Shown here one piece after another: positions 8,143 through 17,007 of a stretch of DNA of 49,581 nt. Source of the DNA: a bacterium (GTDB lineage Bacteria; Sysuimicrobiota; Sysuimicrobiia; Sysuimicrobiales; Segetimicrobiaceae); assembly GCA_035295165.1 (NCBI GenBank), contig DATGJN010000016.1, positions 1-49,581 of the forward strand, read 5' to 3'. The notes under the pieces are model-generated. The model was not told the DNA's origin. It was given only the letters and a program-made list of their open reading frames with translations, and ran no database searches. The position numbers and the translations under genes were made by a program. Position 1 is the first letter of the stretch, and each line of letters starts with the position of its first letter.

Positions 8143-9495
8143 ATGGGGAGACGGGTCACACGGCGGACGTTCTTGAAGGCTGCAGGCACGGTGGCGCTCG
8201 GCGCGGCGGCGGCCGGCACGCCCGTGCGGCGGGCGTGGGGTCAGACCCCGACGCGCATCGTGTTCTGGCACGCGATGGGCGGCAACCTGGGCGAGACCGT
8301 GGTGAACGCGTTCGTGAACAAGTTCAACGCCGCGCGCAAAGACATCCAGGTCGAAGCGCAGTTCCAGGGCAGCTACGATGACCTGATCAACAAGCTGCGC
8401 GCGTCGCTCGGGTCGTCCTCGGTGCCGGCGGTGAGCCAGGTCTACGACATCGGGACGCGGTTCATGATCGACAGCAAGGCGATCGTGCCGATGCAGACGT
8501 TCATCGACCGTGAGAAGTTCGACATCAGCCAGTACGAACCCAACATCCTCTCGTACTATCGGGTCGGCACGCGGCTCTACTCGATGCCGTTCAACACCTC
8601 GTCCGCGATCCTCTACTATAACAAGGACCTGTTCAAGCAGGCGGGCCTCGATCCCAACCAGCCGCCGCGCACGTTTGAGGAGATCGAAGCGTACGCCACG
8701 AAACTGGTGCAAAGCAACGCCACACGCTCGGGCATCACGATCGCGATCTATGGATGGTTCTTCGAACAACTCCTTGCCCGCCAGGGCGCGCTGTACGTGA
8801 ACAACAACAACGGGCGGACCGCCGCCGCGACCGCGGTCGTCTACGATCACGAGGAGCAGGGGACCCGCATCCTGGAGTGGTGGGCTCGAATGGTCAAGAA
8901 CGGGGTCGCGACGAACCCCGGGCGCCCGACGGCAGCAAGCCAACGCGCGTTCGCGGCTGGCCAGACGGCGATGACCGTGGACTCGACCGCCACCCTCAAG
9001 AGCCTCCTCACGCAGTCCGGCGGACGGTTCCAACTCGGGACCGGCTACTTCCCCAAGCCCCCCGCCGCCACGAACGGCGGCAGCATCGTCGGCGGGGCAT
9101 CCGCCTGGATTCTCAACGGGCGTCCACCGGCGGAGCAGCAGGCGGCGTGGGAGTTCGTGAAGTTCATCTCGGCGCCCCCGCAGCAGGCGGCGTGGTACGT
9201 CGGGACCGGCTACTTCCCGATTCGGCGGGACGCGTATCGCGAGCCGATTGCCCGGCAGACGCTCGCCCAGTACCCGCAGTTCCTCACCGCGATCAGCGAG
9301 TTGCGGAGCAGCCCGATCAACCCGGCGACCCAAGGCGCGTTGCTCGGCGTGTTCCCCGAGGCGCGCCAGAAGTCCGAGGACGCCATCGAGGCGACCGTGC
9401 TCGGCCGCAAGTCGCCGCAGCAGGCGCTGGCGGATGCCGCGCGCGACGTGAACCAGGCGATCGCCGTGTACAACCGCACGATGGGGGTGAGTTAG
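8143..9495 (+). CDS. ugpB: ABC substrate-binding protein, UgpB-like, Tat signal
   Basis: A 450-residue extracytoplasmic solute-binding protein of family 1. The N-terminus carries a twin-arginine signal (RRVTRRTFLKAAG followed by an Ala/Gly-rich core), so it is exported folded. The mature part begins RIVFWHAMGG, close to the WHAM motif of UgpB, and continues with YYNKDLFKQAGLDP and a C-terminal WEFVKFISAP typical of the family. The start is ATG at 8143 with GGGAGGTG upstream. It follows the permeases by 77 bp. Substrate is inferred as glycerol-3-phosphate or a diester from the ugpQ neighbour. A sugar is possible. Confidence 0.85.
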   Translation: MGRRVTRRTFLKAAGTVALGAAAAGTPVRRAWGQTPTRIVFWHAMGGNLGETVVNAFVNKFNAARKDIQVEAQFQGSYDDLINKLRASLGSSSVPAVSQVYDIGTRFMIDSKAIVPMQTFIDREKFDISQYEPNILSYYRVGTRLYSMPFNTSSAILYYNKDLFKQAGLDPNQPPRTFEEIEAYATKLVQSNATRSGITIAIYGWFFEQLLARQGALYVNNNNGRTAAATAVVYDHEEQGTRILEWWARMVKNGVATNPGRPTAASQRAFAAGQTAMTVDSTATLKSLLTQSGGRFQLGTGYFPKPPAATNGGSIVGGASAWILNGRPPAEQQAAWEFVKFISAPPQQAAWYVGTGYFPIRRDAYREPIARQTLAQYPQFLTAISELRSSPINPATQGALLGVFPEARQKSEDAIEATVLGRKSPQQALADAARDVNQAIAVYNRTMGVS

Positions 9496-9728
9496 CGCGC
9501 GGCGCGTGCGTCGCGGCGATCAGACAGTCAGAAACGCTCGGGTCGTGGAACCGGCGGACCGGCCGGCCCGTGGGATCGTGTTCGAGCCGCGCCGGACCGC
9601 CCGCCCGCAGCACCATGATGACGCGGTCGGGAAGCGCGTCGGCGAACCAACGCGCGGGCGGGTCGTTCCGTGAATGAGCGGCGCCCCGCACTACTCCCGG
9701 GGCATCCCGGAACGTCGGAGGTCGATCG

Positions 9729-10640
9729 GTGACTCGTCGCCCAAACCCGTTTGCGCTGCCGGGACGATGGTATCGCGGGATGTTCCACTGTCACACGACG
9801 AACTCGGACGGCGCGCGGTCGGTCGAGGACACGGTCAGTTGGTTCGCAGACCGCGAGTACGATGTGTTGGCGATCACCGATCACAATCAGTTGACATGCG
9901 CGCATCCCCCGGCCGGCGGCCGGCTCCTGCTCGTGCCAGGCACCGAGGTGGACGCCGGGCGGTCCCGGCTCGGCGAGCCCTATCACCTCGTCGGAATCGG
10001 GGTGGACGCGATGATCGACCTGCCGCACGACGCGGCGTCGCGCCACGGTCTGCCGGTGCAGGAGGTTATCGACCGGCTCCGCCGCGCGGGCGCCGTTGTC
10101 TTCGTGGCGCACCCGTACTGGAGCGGTCTCGTCGTCGACGATCTGCTCCCGCTCCAGGGCGTCGCCGGGCTCGAGGTCTACAATACGAACACGGAGGTGG
10201 ACGTCGCGAAGGGCGTTAGCGGCGTGCACTGGGACGACTGTCTGTGCGCACAGAAGCCGCTCGTGGGCATCGCGAACGACGACACGCACTGGCGGATGGG
10301 TGACGCCGGCCGCGCGTGGACGATGCTGCGGGCGGAGAGCCTCTCACAGGCCGCGGTCGTCCGCGCGCTCGCCGAGGGCGCGTTCTACGCGTCCACCGGT
10401 GCCGTGCTGGAGAACGTCGTGTTCGACGGCGAAGCCGTGACGGTCCGAGTCGGGGCGCCGGGCGCGCGGGAGATCCGGTTCATCTGCGACCTCCGCTGGG
10501 GACACCGCGAGGCGGCGGTCGGGATGCCGCTGCGGGAGGCGACGTTCACGCTTCGCGGGCGGGAGCGGTACCTGCGCGTGGAGGTCATCGGTCCCGCGGG
10601 CGAGCGGGCCTGGACGAACCCGTTGTTTGTGGGACGGTAG
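9729..10640 (+). CDS. PHP-domain metal-dependent phosphoesterase
   Basis: A 303-residue PHP-family protein. Motif 1 is FHCHTTNSDG (His20, His22, Asp27), followed by ITDHN, GTEVDAG, FVAHPYW and a late ANDDTH, together making a trinuclear metal site for phosphate ester hydrolysis. The C-terminal about 80 residues are beta-rich and resemble the small domain often fused to this subgroup. The start is GTG at 9729 with GGAGG eight bases before it. It is the last gene of the ugp-like cluster, so a role in breaking down imported phosphoesters is plausible. The 233 bp before it hold no recognisable gene or terminator. Confidence 0.82.
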   Translation: MTRRPNPFALPGRWYRGMFHCHTTNSDGARSVEDTVSWFADREYDVLAITDHNQLTCAHPPAGGRLLLVPGTEVDAGRSRLGEPYHLVGIGVDAMIDLPHDAASRHGLPVQEVIDRLRRAGAVVFVAHPYWSGLVVDDLLPLQGVAGLEVYNTNTEVDVAKGVSGVHWDDCLCAQKPLVGIANDDTHWRMGDAGRAWTMLRAESLSQAAVVRALAEGAFYASTGAVLENVVFDGEAVTVRVGAPGAREIRFICDLRWGHREAAVGMPLREATFTLRGRERYLRVEVIGPAGERAWTNPLFVGR

Positions 10641-10650
10641 GATCTCTCAC

Positions 10651-10678
10651 TCGACGAGCGGTGACCGCCCCTCGTCGA
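10651..10678. terminator. Hairpin between convergent genes
   Basis: An 8-bp perfect stem (10651-10658 with 10671-10678) encloses a smaller CGG/CCG pairing. It sits between the PHP gene and the 3' end of nanE, which converge. No T-run follows on either strand, so a bidirectional terminator is only suggested by position. Confidence 0.4.
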
Positions 10679-10747
10679 ACAGGCTCCCCGACACTACTTC
10701 ACGCGCCGCGCGTTACGGTGATGAGGCGACGCCCCGGCGTCGGCACG

Positions 10748-11452
10748 CTAGCGCGCGCACCGCTGGGCGGCGTCGAGCGCGCGCACGAACCGTTCGGTGA
10801 TCGTTTCGGGCATCGTGATCGCGCGGCCCACCACGACCGCCCACGCGCCTGCGTTCAGCGCCGCGGCGGCGTCTTCGGGTGTCGTGATGCGTCCCTCCGC
10901 GACGACGGGCACCGCGACCGCCGCGGCGAGCGCCCGTACCAGGTCGAGGTCGGGGCCAGCCGCGTGGCGGCTATGTGGCGTGTAGCCGGCCATGGTCGTC
11001 GCGACGGCATCGGCGCCGCGCGACGCGGCCGCGAGTCCCTCCTCGAGCGTGGAGACGTCGGCCAGCACCGGTACCCGGCACTCGGCGTGGATCCGATCGA
11101 TGAGGGCAGCGAGCGGGTCCGCGCCGGCGTCGCCCTCGCGCTCCGTGGTGGCCTGCACGGCCACGATGTCGGCGCCGGCGCCGGCGACGGCACGGGCTTC
11201 TTCGAGTGTCGGCGTGATGTACACCGGCGCGCGGTCTCGGATCTTGTACAGGCCGATGATCGGCACGTCGACGGCCGCGCGAACCGCGGCGACGTCGTCC
11301 GGGCCGTCGATCCGGACACCCGCTGCCCCGCCGCGCACGGCGCACCGGGCAAGCGCGGCGATGATCGCCGGATCACGAAGCGGGCTGTCCGGAAGCGCCT
11401 GGCAGGAGACGATCAGCCGTCCGCGGAGCCGATCGAGACACTCGGCGCTCAT
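10748..11452 (-). CDS. nanE: N-acylglucosamine-6-phosphate 2-epimerase
   Basis: A 234-residue TIM-barrel epimerase converting ManNAc-6-phosphate to GlcNAc-6-phosphate. Family hallmarks are clear: LIVSCQALPDSPL near the N-terminus, GLYKIRDRAPVYITPT, ADVSTLEEGLAAASRGAD, TTMAGYTPHS and VVAEGRITTPEDAAAAL. Length matches E. coli NanE (229). The start is ATG at 11452, sharing ATGA with the stop of the upstream kinase gene, so the two are translationally coupled. It is the last gene of the minus-strand amino sugar operon and would feed ManNAc-6-P into the same GlcNAc-6-P pool that MurQ fills and NagA drains. No sialic acid lyase is seen. Confidence 0.92.
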   Translation of the reverse strand: MSAECLDRLRGRLIVSCQALPDSPLRDPAIIAALARCAVRGGAAGVRIDGPDDVAAVRAAVDVPIIGLYKIRDRAPVYITPTLEEARAVAGAGADIVAVQATTEREGDAGADPLAALIDRIHAECRVPVLADVSTLEEGLAAASRGADAVATTMAGYTPHSRHAAGPDLDLVRALAAAVAVPVVAEGRITTPEDAAAALNAGAWAVVVGRAITMPETITERFVRALDAAQRCAR

Positions 11453-12447
11453 GGCGTGCGCTCGGCGGTGCGCATCTGCCACGTCGCCGCGAGGAGCGCC
11501 AAGCGCTCTGGGGTGTGCGTCACCCCCGCTGAACGCAGGGCCAGCAGCAGCGCGCCCGCCGCGGGTTCGTACCTCGGCGGCACGAGCACTGCGCCCGGGG
11601 CTGCGGGGGCGAGCGCCAGGCGCAGCGGCTTGAACACGATGGGGCCGGCGTCGAACACCCCCCCGACCGGCGCGACCGGCGTGGCTCCCTCGGGCCATGT
11701 CAACCGGCGGATGACTGCCGCGACGAGATCGGCGAGTGAGGCGGCCGCGCGCTCGACGAGTCGGCGGGCGACCACGTCGCCGGCGGTCGCGGCGGCGGTG
11801 ACGACGCGCGACAGGCTCGCGACCTGAGCCCGATCCATCCGGCCTTCGTAGAACGCCATCGGGATCGCCTCGACGGCCATCCCGATCGCGGGCGGGATTC
11901 GGTCGACGAGGACCGTTTCTGGCCCGGTCCCGTCCAGAGCGTGCAAGGCGGCGTGGACGCCCGCGCGGCCGAGGGCAAAGGCGCTTCCGTCATCGCCGAA
12001 GATGTAGCCCCAGCCGCCGACGCGCGCCTCCCGGCCCGCGGGATCCAGGCCGAGCGCCACCGATCCGGTTCCCGCGATCACCATCACTCCCGGTCCGCAC
12101 GCGAGCGCCCCGGCGAGCGCGATAGCGGAGTCGTTGTCGACCCGCGCGGTCTGCGCGCGGAGCACCTCGCCTACGACCTCCGCGAACACGCGCGCGCGGT
12201 CGGTGCCGGCCGTGATGCCGGTCATGCCAAACTGCGCCGCGCGAAACTCGATGGACCCGAGGTTCGCCACGCGCAGCGCGGCCTCGAGCGCGGCCCCGAC
12301 CGCGCGGCGGGCACGCTCGCGCCCGCCTGGGGCGAGGATGTGGTTGCTGGGACCGCCGCGGCCGATACCGAGGACTGCGCCGTCGTCTGCGCAGACGGCG
12401 CAGAGCGTGCTCGACGCGCCGCCGTCAACCCCGAGGAAGTAGTCCAT
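11449..12447 (-). CDS. BadF-family amino sugar kinase (GlcNAc/MurNAc type)
   Basis: A 332-residue kinase of the BadF/BadG/N-acetylglucosamine kinase family (ASKHA fold). The phosphate-1 motif FLGVDGGASST is at the N-terminus, the phosphate-2 region is VMVIAGTGSVALG, and GGWGYIFGDDGSAFALG is the family signature. The family includes human NAGK and the clostridial MurK, which phosphorylates both MurNAc and GlcNAc. With murQ, anmK and nagA nearby, GlcNAc, MurNAc or ManNAc are all candidate substrates. The start is ATG at 12447 (MDYFLGVDGG), and the stop overlaps nanE by four bases. Confidence 0.85.
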   Translation of the reverse strand: MDYFLGVDGGASSTLCAVCADDGAVLGIGRGGPSNHILAPGGRERARRAVGAALEAALRVANLGSIEFRAAQFGMTGITAGTDRARVFAEVVGEVLRAQTARVDNDSAIALAGALACGPGVMVIAGTGSVALGLDPAGREARVGGWGYIFGDDGSAFALGRAGVHAALHALDGTGPETVLVDRIPPAIGMAVEAIPMAFYEGRMDRAQVASLSRVVTAAATAGDVVARRLVERAAASLADLVAAVIRRLTWPEGATPVAPVGGVFDAGPIVFKPLRLALAPAAPGAVLVPPRYEPAAGALLLALRSAGVTHTPERLALLAATWQMRTAERTP

Positions 12448-12557
12448 GCTCGACCCGATGTTCGGGACGGTGGGAGACAGGTCCTCTCGCGTCGACCGGT
12501 CAGCCGCCGCGCGGGCCGCTCGCGGCGGTCGCCCGCGTCGCGTGATGGCGACGGAGG

Positions 12558-13670
12558 TCAGGCCTGAGCCGAGAGGAGCCCCCGTGCGATCGCCTCGGCG
12601 ATGCGGGGTCGCAGCGCGAGAATGCCGGTCCGGTCCCGGCCGAGGTGGATCGCGTTCGTGAGGAGCACGATCGCAAGGTCGTGCTCGGGATCGATGACCA
12701 GCGCGGTTCCGGTGAAGCCCGTGTGGCCGTAGGCGCGCGGCGACAGGCAGTCCCCCCACCACCCCTGGGTGCCGGTCAGTGCCCATCCGAGCCCACGCGC
12801 CGGCTCACCGGACGTCTGGGGCGTGGTGGCCTCCTGCACCATGGTCGGGATCAGCACCGGGCCCCCGGGGCCGCGGCCCTTCGCGAGCCACATGCGAGCG
12901 TACGCGACGAGATCGTCGGCGGTGCCGAACAAACCGGCGTGCCCGGAGATCCCGCCCATGGCGTGGGCGTTGCTGTCGTGGACCTCGCCCCAGATCAGCG
13001 TCTTCCGCCACGTGTGCCGGCGGCCCGCGCCGCCGGTCATCTCCTGCTCGATCGCGGTGCCGTCCTCGGTCGGCGCGATCCGCTCTCGCAGCGCCGGCAT
13101 CGGGAGGTATCCGGTGTCCGACATGCGGAGTGGGGCGAACAGGCGCGCGCACGCCGACTCGTCGAGTGGCGCGCCGAGGGTTCTCCGCGCGACCTCCCCC
13201 AGGAGGATGAACCCGAGGTCACTGTACACGACCTGCGTGCCCGGCGGCGTCACGAGCGGCGCCGCAGCGGCACGCCCGACGATCGCCCCCCACCCGGAGG
13301 TCTCGAGGTAGAATGGGATCCACGCCGGGAGGCCCGAGGAGTGCGACAGCAACTGGCGGAGCGTCACGCCGGCGTGGGGGAACTCGGCGACGTGGCGCGT
13401 CACGGGATCGTCGAGGCCAAGGCGGCGCTCCGACGCGGCTTGCAGGATCAGGGGAGTCGTGGCGACGACCTTCGTGAGCGACGCGAGATCGTAGATCGTG
13501 GCCGGTGTCGCCGGCCTCGGTACCGGCCGGCGGGCCGCCAGGCCCTCCGCGTGACGCAGGATCACCTCGCCGCGATAGAGGACGCTCAGCACGGCGCCAG
13601 GATAGGCGTGGCCGATGCCGTCCGCCAGCAGTTCGAGCGCGGGGCCGAACACGGCCGCCGGTTTGCTCAC
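12558..13670 (-). CDS. Serine beta-lactamase-fold hydrolase, AmiE-like
   Basis: A 370-residue class C beta-lactamase/esterase-family protein. The nucleophile motif is SLTK (Ser64, Lys67) and the second motif is YSDLGF. In Bacillus subtilis a family member, AmiE (YbbE), is an N-acetylmuramyl-L-alanine amidase encoded beside murQ; the position here, downstream of murQ and anmK, suggests the same reaction: removal of the peptide from muropeptides. The start is GTG at 13670, with GGGAGGGA a few bases upstream; a longer frame to 13784 has no such site. No signal peptide is visible, so the enzyme should act in the cytoplasm, unlike the secreted Bacillus protein. A generic esterase or D-aminopeptidase is the alternative. 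Confidence 0.72.
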   Translation of the reverse strand: MSKPAAVFGPALELLADGIGHAYPGAVLSVLYRGEVILRHAEGLAARRPVPRPATPATIYDLASLTKVVATTPLILQAASERRLGLDDPVTRHVAEFPHAGVTLRQLLSHSSGLPAWIPFYLETSGWGAIVGRAAAAPLVTPPGTQVVYSDLGFILLGEVARRTLGAPLDESACARLFAPLRMSDTGYLPMPALRERIAPTEDGTAIEQEMTGGAGRRHTWRKTLIWGEVHDSNAHAMGGISGHAGLFGTADDLVAYARMWLAKGRGPGGPVLIPTMVQEATTPQTSGEPARGLGWALTGTQGWWGDCLSPRAYGHTGFTGTALVIDPEHDLAIVLLTNAIHLGRDRTGILALRPRIAEAIARGLLSAQA

Positions 13671-13725
13671 GCCGCGTCCCTCCCGTGTCGCGCCCGACTC
13701 TTCGTCCGACACCTGCGACGGCGCA

Positions 13726-15105
13726 CTAGCGGGGCGGCCACGTCCACTTGCCAAGGATCGCCGCGTGTCGCGCACCGGTGACACGCGGCAGGTTGCCCGG
13801 GATGCCCATCAGGGTCGCATGGCCCAGCAGCGCGAACGCGAGTGCCTCCTTCGCGTCGGCAGGCACGCCGAACTCGTCGATCCGCCGGACCCGGATCGGC
13901 GCAACCGCGCGTGCGAGGCGGTGCATCAGCGCGGGGTTGTGGACGCCGCCGCCCGCGGCGACCAGATCGGCGATCGCGTGCCGGGGAACGACGTATCGCG
14001 CGACGTTGCGTCCCACCGCGTCCCCGGCGAACGCGGTGGCCGTGGCGATCAGATCGTCCGCCGGCAGGCGGCCCCACGTCGCGAGCAGCCCATCCAGGAA
14101 CGGGCGGCCGAACTGCTCATGCCCGGCCGTCTTTGGGGGCGGGGCGTTCACGAAGGGATGCGCGAGCAGCTCCCGGAGCAGGTCTTCCCGCACGGTGCCG
14201 CGGGCCGCGCGCGCGCCGTCGCGATCGAACGTCTCGGCGCCGCCGGAGAAGTGCCGGACGAGGCCGTCGATCAGCATGTTGGCGGGGCCGCAGTCGAACG
14301 CGTACACATCGTCGCGCCGCCCGCTGGCGGGCAGGACTGTGATGTTCGAGATGCCGCCGAGGTTGAGCGCGATCCGGCCGTGCGGCGCTGAGAGCAGCAC
14401 GATGTCGGCGTACGGGACAAACGGGGCGGCCTGTCCGCCCGCCGCGATGTCGGCCGCCCGGAAGTCGGCGAGGACCGGCCGGCGGGTGCGCTCGGCGATC
14501 ACCGCGGATTCCCCGAGCTGCATCGTCGCCGCGCGGCTCCACGGGTCCGACGGGTCCGGCACACCCACGTGGGCCACCGTCTGACCGTGGGAAGCGATCA
14601 GGTCGACGCGGGTCATCGGGCACCCGGCGCGTTTCGCGGCCGCGAGCGCGGCGTCGGCGAAGGACTCGCCGAGCAGGTAGTGCAGCGACGCGATCTCCTG
14701 CGTCGTCGCCGGCTGCGTGAAGACGTCGATGACGCGGCGGCGCACCTCGGGCGGGTAGGGCACGGTCGTGTGGGCGACGAGTCGCACCTTCGGATGGTCG
14801 TGCCCCGCACCCTCGGTGGGAGCACGGCGTCCCGTGGCGCGGCCACGCCCGGCGGGGAGGCGGTCCGTGATCTCCACAAGCGCGGCGGTGATGCCGTCCG
14901 CCGACGTTCCCGAGATGAGGCCGATGATGCGTTTCGTCGTCTTCGCCCGGATGGCCGCCGCCAGATCCGCCGCGGCGGTCCCCGTTCGCGCGGACGGGGC
15001 GCGGGACGGGAGCCGGACCCCGTGCGGGCGTGTCGCGGCGCGGGTCGGCCGCGCGGCCACCCTGCGGGTCGGGGTGCGGCCGGTGCGCCGACGTCGGCCG
15101 CTCAT
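13726..15105 (-). CDS. anmK: Anhydro-N-acetylmuramic acid kinase
   Basis: A 459-residue kinase that opens 1,6-anhydro-MurNAc and phosphorylates it to MurNAc-6-phosphate. Motifs include GLISGTSADGITAALVEI, IASHGQTVAH, ADFRAADIAAGGQAAPFVPY, ALNLGGISNITVLP and AFDCGPANMLID, all close to AnmK. Typical length is about 370; here an Arg/Ala/Pro-rich extension of about 60 residues precedes the core, and a short Arg-rich insertion follows ALVEITDR. The start at 15105 is favoured because it shares ATGA with the murQ stop. A shorter product from an internal start cannot be excluded. Its product is the substrate of MurQ. Confidence 0.9.
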   Translation of the reverse strand: MSGRRRRTGRTPTRRVAARPTRAATRPHGVRLPSRAPSARTGTAAADLAAAIRAKTTKRIIGLISGTSADGITAALVEITDRLPAGRGRATGRRAPTEGAGHDHPKVRLVAHTTVPYPPEVRRRVIDVFTQPATTQEIASLHYLLGESFADAALAAAKRAGCPMTRVDLIASHGQTVAHVGVPDPSDPWSRAATMQLGESAVIAERTRRPVLADFRAADIAAGGQAAPFVPYADIVLLSAPHGRIALNLGGISNITVLPASGRRDDVYAFDCGPANMLIDGLVRHFSGGAETFDRDGARAARGTVREDLLRELLAHPFVNAPPPKTAGHEQFGRPFLDGLLATWGRLPADDLIATATAFAGDAVGRNVARYVVPRHAIADLVAAGGGVHNPALMHRLARAVAPIRVRRIDEFGVPADAKEALAFALLGHATLMGIPGNLPRVTGARHAAILGKWTWPPR

Positions 15106-16007
15106 CGCCCCGCCGCTCCGAGTGCACGACGGACGCTGCCGGCGTCGCGCAGCGCGTCCGCGGCGGCTTCGGGGCCGAGGCCGCGCACGAGCATGATGAT
15201 CGCGACCGGCACGCGCCCACCAGCGTGTGCGAGGGCGTCGACCGCGGCCGACTCTGGGGCCCCCGTTGCGGTCGTGACGATCCTGACCGCGCGACGCCGC
15301 AGCTTCTCGTTGGTGGCCTGGAGGTCCACCATGAGGTTGCCGTAGACCTTGCCGAGCTGGACCATCGTCAGCGTGCTCAACATGTTGAGCACGAGTTTCT
15401 GTGCTGTGCCCGCCTTGAGCCGTGTGCTGCCGGCGATCGCTTCGGGGCCGGGCAGGAGGACGATCGCCAACTCGCAGGCTGCTTCGAGCGACGATCCCGG
15501 CGAACACGCCACCGCGATCGTCGTCGCCCCCAGTTCCCGCGCACGACGGACCGCGCCCAGCACAAACGGCGTCTCGCCGCTTGCGGCCACGCCGACGACG
15601 GCGTCCGCGGGACCGATGCGCCGCGCGTCCATCTCCCGCGCGCCAGCGGGTGCGTCGTCCTCCGCCCCTTCGGCCGCCCGCAGCAGCGCGTCGGGCCCGC
15701 CTGCGATCACCGCCTGCACCAGGTCAGGCGGCGTGCCGAACGTGGGCGGGCACTCCGCCGCGTCGAGCACCGCGAGCCGGCCGCTCGTGCCGGCGCCCGC
15801 ATAGACCAGGCGCCCGCCGCGCCGGAGCGCGTTCGCGATCCGTTCGACTGCGGCGGCGATCTGCGGAAGGGTCGCCGCGACGGCGTCCGGGACCCGCCGA
15901 TCCTCCTCGTTCATCAATCGCGCCTGCTCGATCACGGGCAGCAGGTCGAGCGAGCGCGTGCGTTCGTTGATCATCTCGGTCAGCGGTTCGCGTGCCGGGG
16001 ACGTCAC
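15102..16007 (-). CDS. murQ: N-acetylmuramic acid 6-phosphate etherase
   Basis: A 301-residue SIS-domain enzyme that cleaves the lactyl ether of MurNAc-6-P to GlcNAc-6-P and D-lactate. The N-terminus LTEMINERTRSLDLLP, the motif LVYAGAGTSGRLAVLDAAECPPTF, GVAASGETPFVLGA and AGSTRLKAGTAQKLVLNML match the family. The start is GTG at 16007 with GGAGG about 8 bases before it. The 3' end overlaps anmK by four bases. It sits between importer genes and downstream sugar kinases in one operon, and NagA encoded on the other strand uses its product. Confidence 0.95.
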   Translation of the reverse strand: MTSPAREPLTEMINERTRSLDLLPVIEQARLMNEEDRRVPDAVAATLPQIAAAVERIANALRRGGRLVYAGAGTSGRLAVLDAAECPPTFGTPPDLVQAVIAGGPDALLRAAEGAEDDAPAGAREMDARRIGPADAVVGVAASGETPFVLGAVRRARELGATTIAVACSPGSSLEAACELAIVLLPGPEAIAGSTRLKAGTAQKLVLNMLSTLTMVQLGKVYGNLMVDLQATNEKLRRRAVRIVTTATGAPESAAVDALAHAGGRVPVAIIMLVRGLGPEAAADALRDAGSVRRALGAAGR

Positions 16008-16098
16008 CGGAATCCTCCACCGTTGTGTCCGACGTGGATGCGTGTGTGACCGCGGTCGACCGGCGACCCCAGTTCCTCGGCCCCGGAGGCGGCGCGCA

Positions 16099-17007
16099 TC
16101 ATAGCCTGAGACGGGGATCCAGCAGGTCGCGCAGACCGTCGCCCAACAGGTTGAACCCGAGGACGATCAGTGAGATCGCGATCCCCGGAAACACCGCCGT
16201 CCACGGGGCCGTCGTCATGAACCGCCGTGCCTCGGCGAGCATATTGCCCCACGACGGCGTCGGCGGCTGAGTGCCGAGTCCGAGGAAGCTCAGCGCGGAC
16301 TCCGTGAGGATCGCGAACGACAGGCTGAGCGACGTCTGCACGATAATCGGCGCCAGGATGTTCGGCACGATGTGGTGCACCAGGATGCGCGTCACGCTCG
16401 CACCCTGCGCGCGCGCCGCCTCGACGTACTCGACACCGCGCGCTTGGAGCGTGCTGCCCCGCGTGACCCGGGCGAACTGCGGGATGTAGACGAGCCCGAT
16501 CGCGGCGACCAACACCGGCGGTCTTGTTCCCGCCACCGCCATGATCGCGATCGCGAGCAGCACCGCCGGAAAAGCGAAGATCACGTCCATGATTCGCATC
16601 AGGACGTTGTCGAGGGCGCCGCCGTAGTAGCCGCTGAGGACGCCGATCGTCCCGCCGCCCGCGAGCGCGATCGCCACGGACACGAACGAGACCCCGAGTG
16701 AGACGCGCGAGCCGAACAGCAGCCGGCTCAGCACGTCGCGTCCGAACTGGTCCGTGCCGAACGGGTGGCCCCCCCCAGGCGGAGCGAGCAGCGCGCCGGG
16801 GGCCATCGCGATCGGGTCCACCGGGGCCAGGAATCGGGCGCCCACGGCGGCGAGCAGATACGCACACACGATCACCGCACCGACGAGGGCCGTGGGCGTG
16901 TGCACGAACGCCCGCACCTGCGACGGGGGGCGTCGCGTGGTACCGGCCGGCGCGCGGCCGTGCCGGGCCGCGGCCAGGGCGGATTTCGGCGCGGGCGCGG
17001 GGCTCAT
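16099..17007 (-). CDS. dppC: ABC transporter permease, DppC type
   Basis: A 302-residue inner membrane permease of the dipeptide/oligopeptide/nickel family. The N-terminal Ala/Arg-rich stretch (about 30 residues) precedes the first helix. The family signatures HPFGTDQFGRDVLSRLLFG and the EAA loop EAARAQGASVTRILVHHIVP are present, and it ends GDGLRDLLDPRLRL as DppC proteins do. The start is ATG at 17007, overlapping the dppB stop as ATGA. It forms the channel with DppB. Being in one operon with murQ and anmK suggests muropeptides as cargo. Confidence 0.9.
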   Translation of the reverse strand: MSPAPAPKSALAAARHGRAPAGTTRRPPSQVRAFVHTPTALVGAVIVCAYLLAAVGARFLAPVDPIAMAPGALLAPPGGGHPFGTDQFGRDVLSRLLFGSRVSLGVSFVSVAIALAGGGTIGVLSGYYGGALDNVLMRIMDVIFAFPAVLLAIAIMAVAGTRPPVLVAAIGLVYIPQFARVTRGSTLQARGVEYVEAARAQGASVTRILVHHIVPNILAPIIVQTSLSLSFAILTESALSFLGLGTQPPTPSWGNMLAEARRFMTTAPWTAVFPGIAISLIVLGFNLLGDGLRDLLDPRLRL

